DNA of 7,191 bases from Opitutia bacterium UBA6410 (lineage in GTDB: Bacteria > Verrucomicrobiota > Verrucomicrobiia > Opitutales > Intestinicryptomonadaceae): contig DJPO01000086.1 of the NCBI GenBank assembly GCA_002437405.1, positions 1-7,191 on the forward strand, in the 5' to 3' direction. Made by a program: the position numbers and the translations under genes. The notes under the pieces were generated by a model. That model had not been told where the DNA came from and ran no database searches. It saw only the letters and a program-made list of their open reading frames with translations. Of this stretch, positions 6,901 to 7,191 are shown one piece after another. Numbering within the stretch: position 1 is the first letter of the stretch; each line of letters opens with the position of its first letter.

Positions 6901-7191
6901 GTACTTCTTGAGAATCCCCGATTGGGAAAGCTTGAGGGAAAGGTTCAGACCCGTTTGTCCGCCGAGGGTCGGCAGGAGGGCGTCGGGGCGTTCCTTGGCG
7001 ATGATTTTTTCGAGAACATCGGGAGTGAGGGGTTCGATATAGGTGACGTCGGCCGACTCGGGGTCGGTCATAATGGTTGCGGGGTTGGAGTTAACCAAGA
7101 CAACCTTGTAGCCCTCCTCCTTGAGGGCTTTGCAAGCTTGAGTTCCGGAATAGTCGAACTCGCAGGCCTGCCCGATGACGATGGGGCCGGA
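3973..7191 (-). CDS. carB: Carbamoyl-phosphate synthase large subunit, 5' end cut by the window
   Basis: CarB makes carbamoyl phosphate from bicarbonate, ATP and ammonia delivered by the CarA glutaminase, feeding pyrimidine and arginine synthesis in the cytosol. The frame runs open to the right edge and ends at TAA (3973-3975); 1072 codons are visible. The first residues, [15 protein letters not shown], align with about position 15 of E. coli CarB, so roughly 14 codons are missing. The TTG at 7096-7098 lies inside the conserved [12 protein letters not shown] motif and is not a start. Layout by visible residue: carboxyphosphate ATP-grasp half about 1-400 ([30 protein letters not shown]), oligomerisation domain about 405-545 (VDTCAAEF near its end), carbamoyl-phosphate half about 547-920 ([42 protein letters not shown]), and a C-terminal MGS-like allosteric domain about 928-1072 with STAGTAEFL and IINTPSG in the nucleotide-binding positions. 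No frameshift or lost motif is seen. A glycine-rich link (about 396-404) replaces the E. coli sequence between the first half and the oligomerisation domain. Effectors cannot be read from sequence alone. Confidence 0.98.
   Translation of the reverse strand, partial: [1072 protein letters not shown]

Noticed and set aside
7096..7098. TTG as a possible start codon of carB
   Set aside because: The conserved N-terminal motifs [15 protein letters not shown] and LVNSNPAT continue in frame upstream of it to the window edge, so it is an internal leucine codon.
5200..7191. Sequence similarity between the two halves of CarB, as a possible recent duplication
   Set aside because: The two ATP-grasp halves are the ancient internal duplication found in every CarB.

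Overview
The window carries one strand of genes, all transcribed right to left (minus strand). Reading in the direction of transcription it holds: the 3' part of carB (large subunit of carbamoyl-phosphate synthase, its first ~14 codons beyond the right edge); a 122-base intergenic stretch full of dyad symmetry; a 132-residue protein of the Minf_1886 / TIGR04138 family; then sufC, sufB and sufD, encoding the SufBC2D iron-sulfur cluster scaffold. The left ~100 bases after sufD hold no gene but three perfect stem-loops.

The organism is most likely a member of the Planctomycetota-Verrucomicrobiota (PVC) group, with Verrucomicrobiota favoured. The main argument is the Minf_1886-type protein, a family I know as restricted to that group. 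The DNA is GC-rich with strong GC bias at third codon positions. This bias also explains the many long open frames on the opposite strand, which I regard as shadows. I cannot assign a genus.

The four downstream genes look like one tightly packed transcription unit. The Minf_1886-like gene ends 3 bases before sufC. sufC and sufB share a base in a TAATG junction. sufB and sufD overlap by 3 bases in a GTGA junction, so sufD starts with GTG. SufC (ATPase) pairs with the two beta-helix proteins SufB and SufD, and the residues known to matter in E. coli are all present: Walker A, signature and Walker B in SufC; C238, C382 and E411 in SufB; H338 in SufD. The cysteine desulfurase (SufS) and its partners are not in the window and may lie past the left edge.

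carB is an ordinary housekeeping gene and is probably a separate unit, separated from the suf cluster by the hairpin-rich gap. The least explained items are the uncharacterised PVC family protein leading the suf operon, the cluster of palindromes after sufD, and the terminator-like hairpin between carB and the suf unit that faces the 'wrong' way. I saw no mobile element, CRISPR array, tRNA or rRNA, and no clear sign of a wholly new system.
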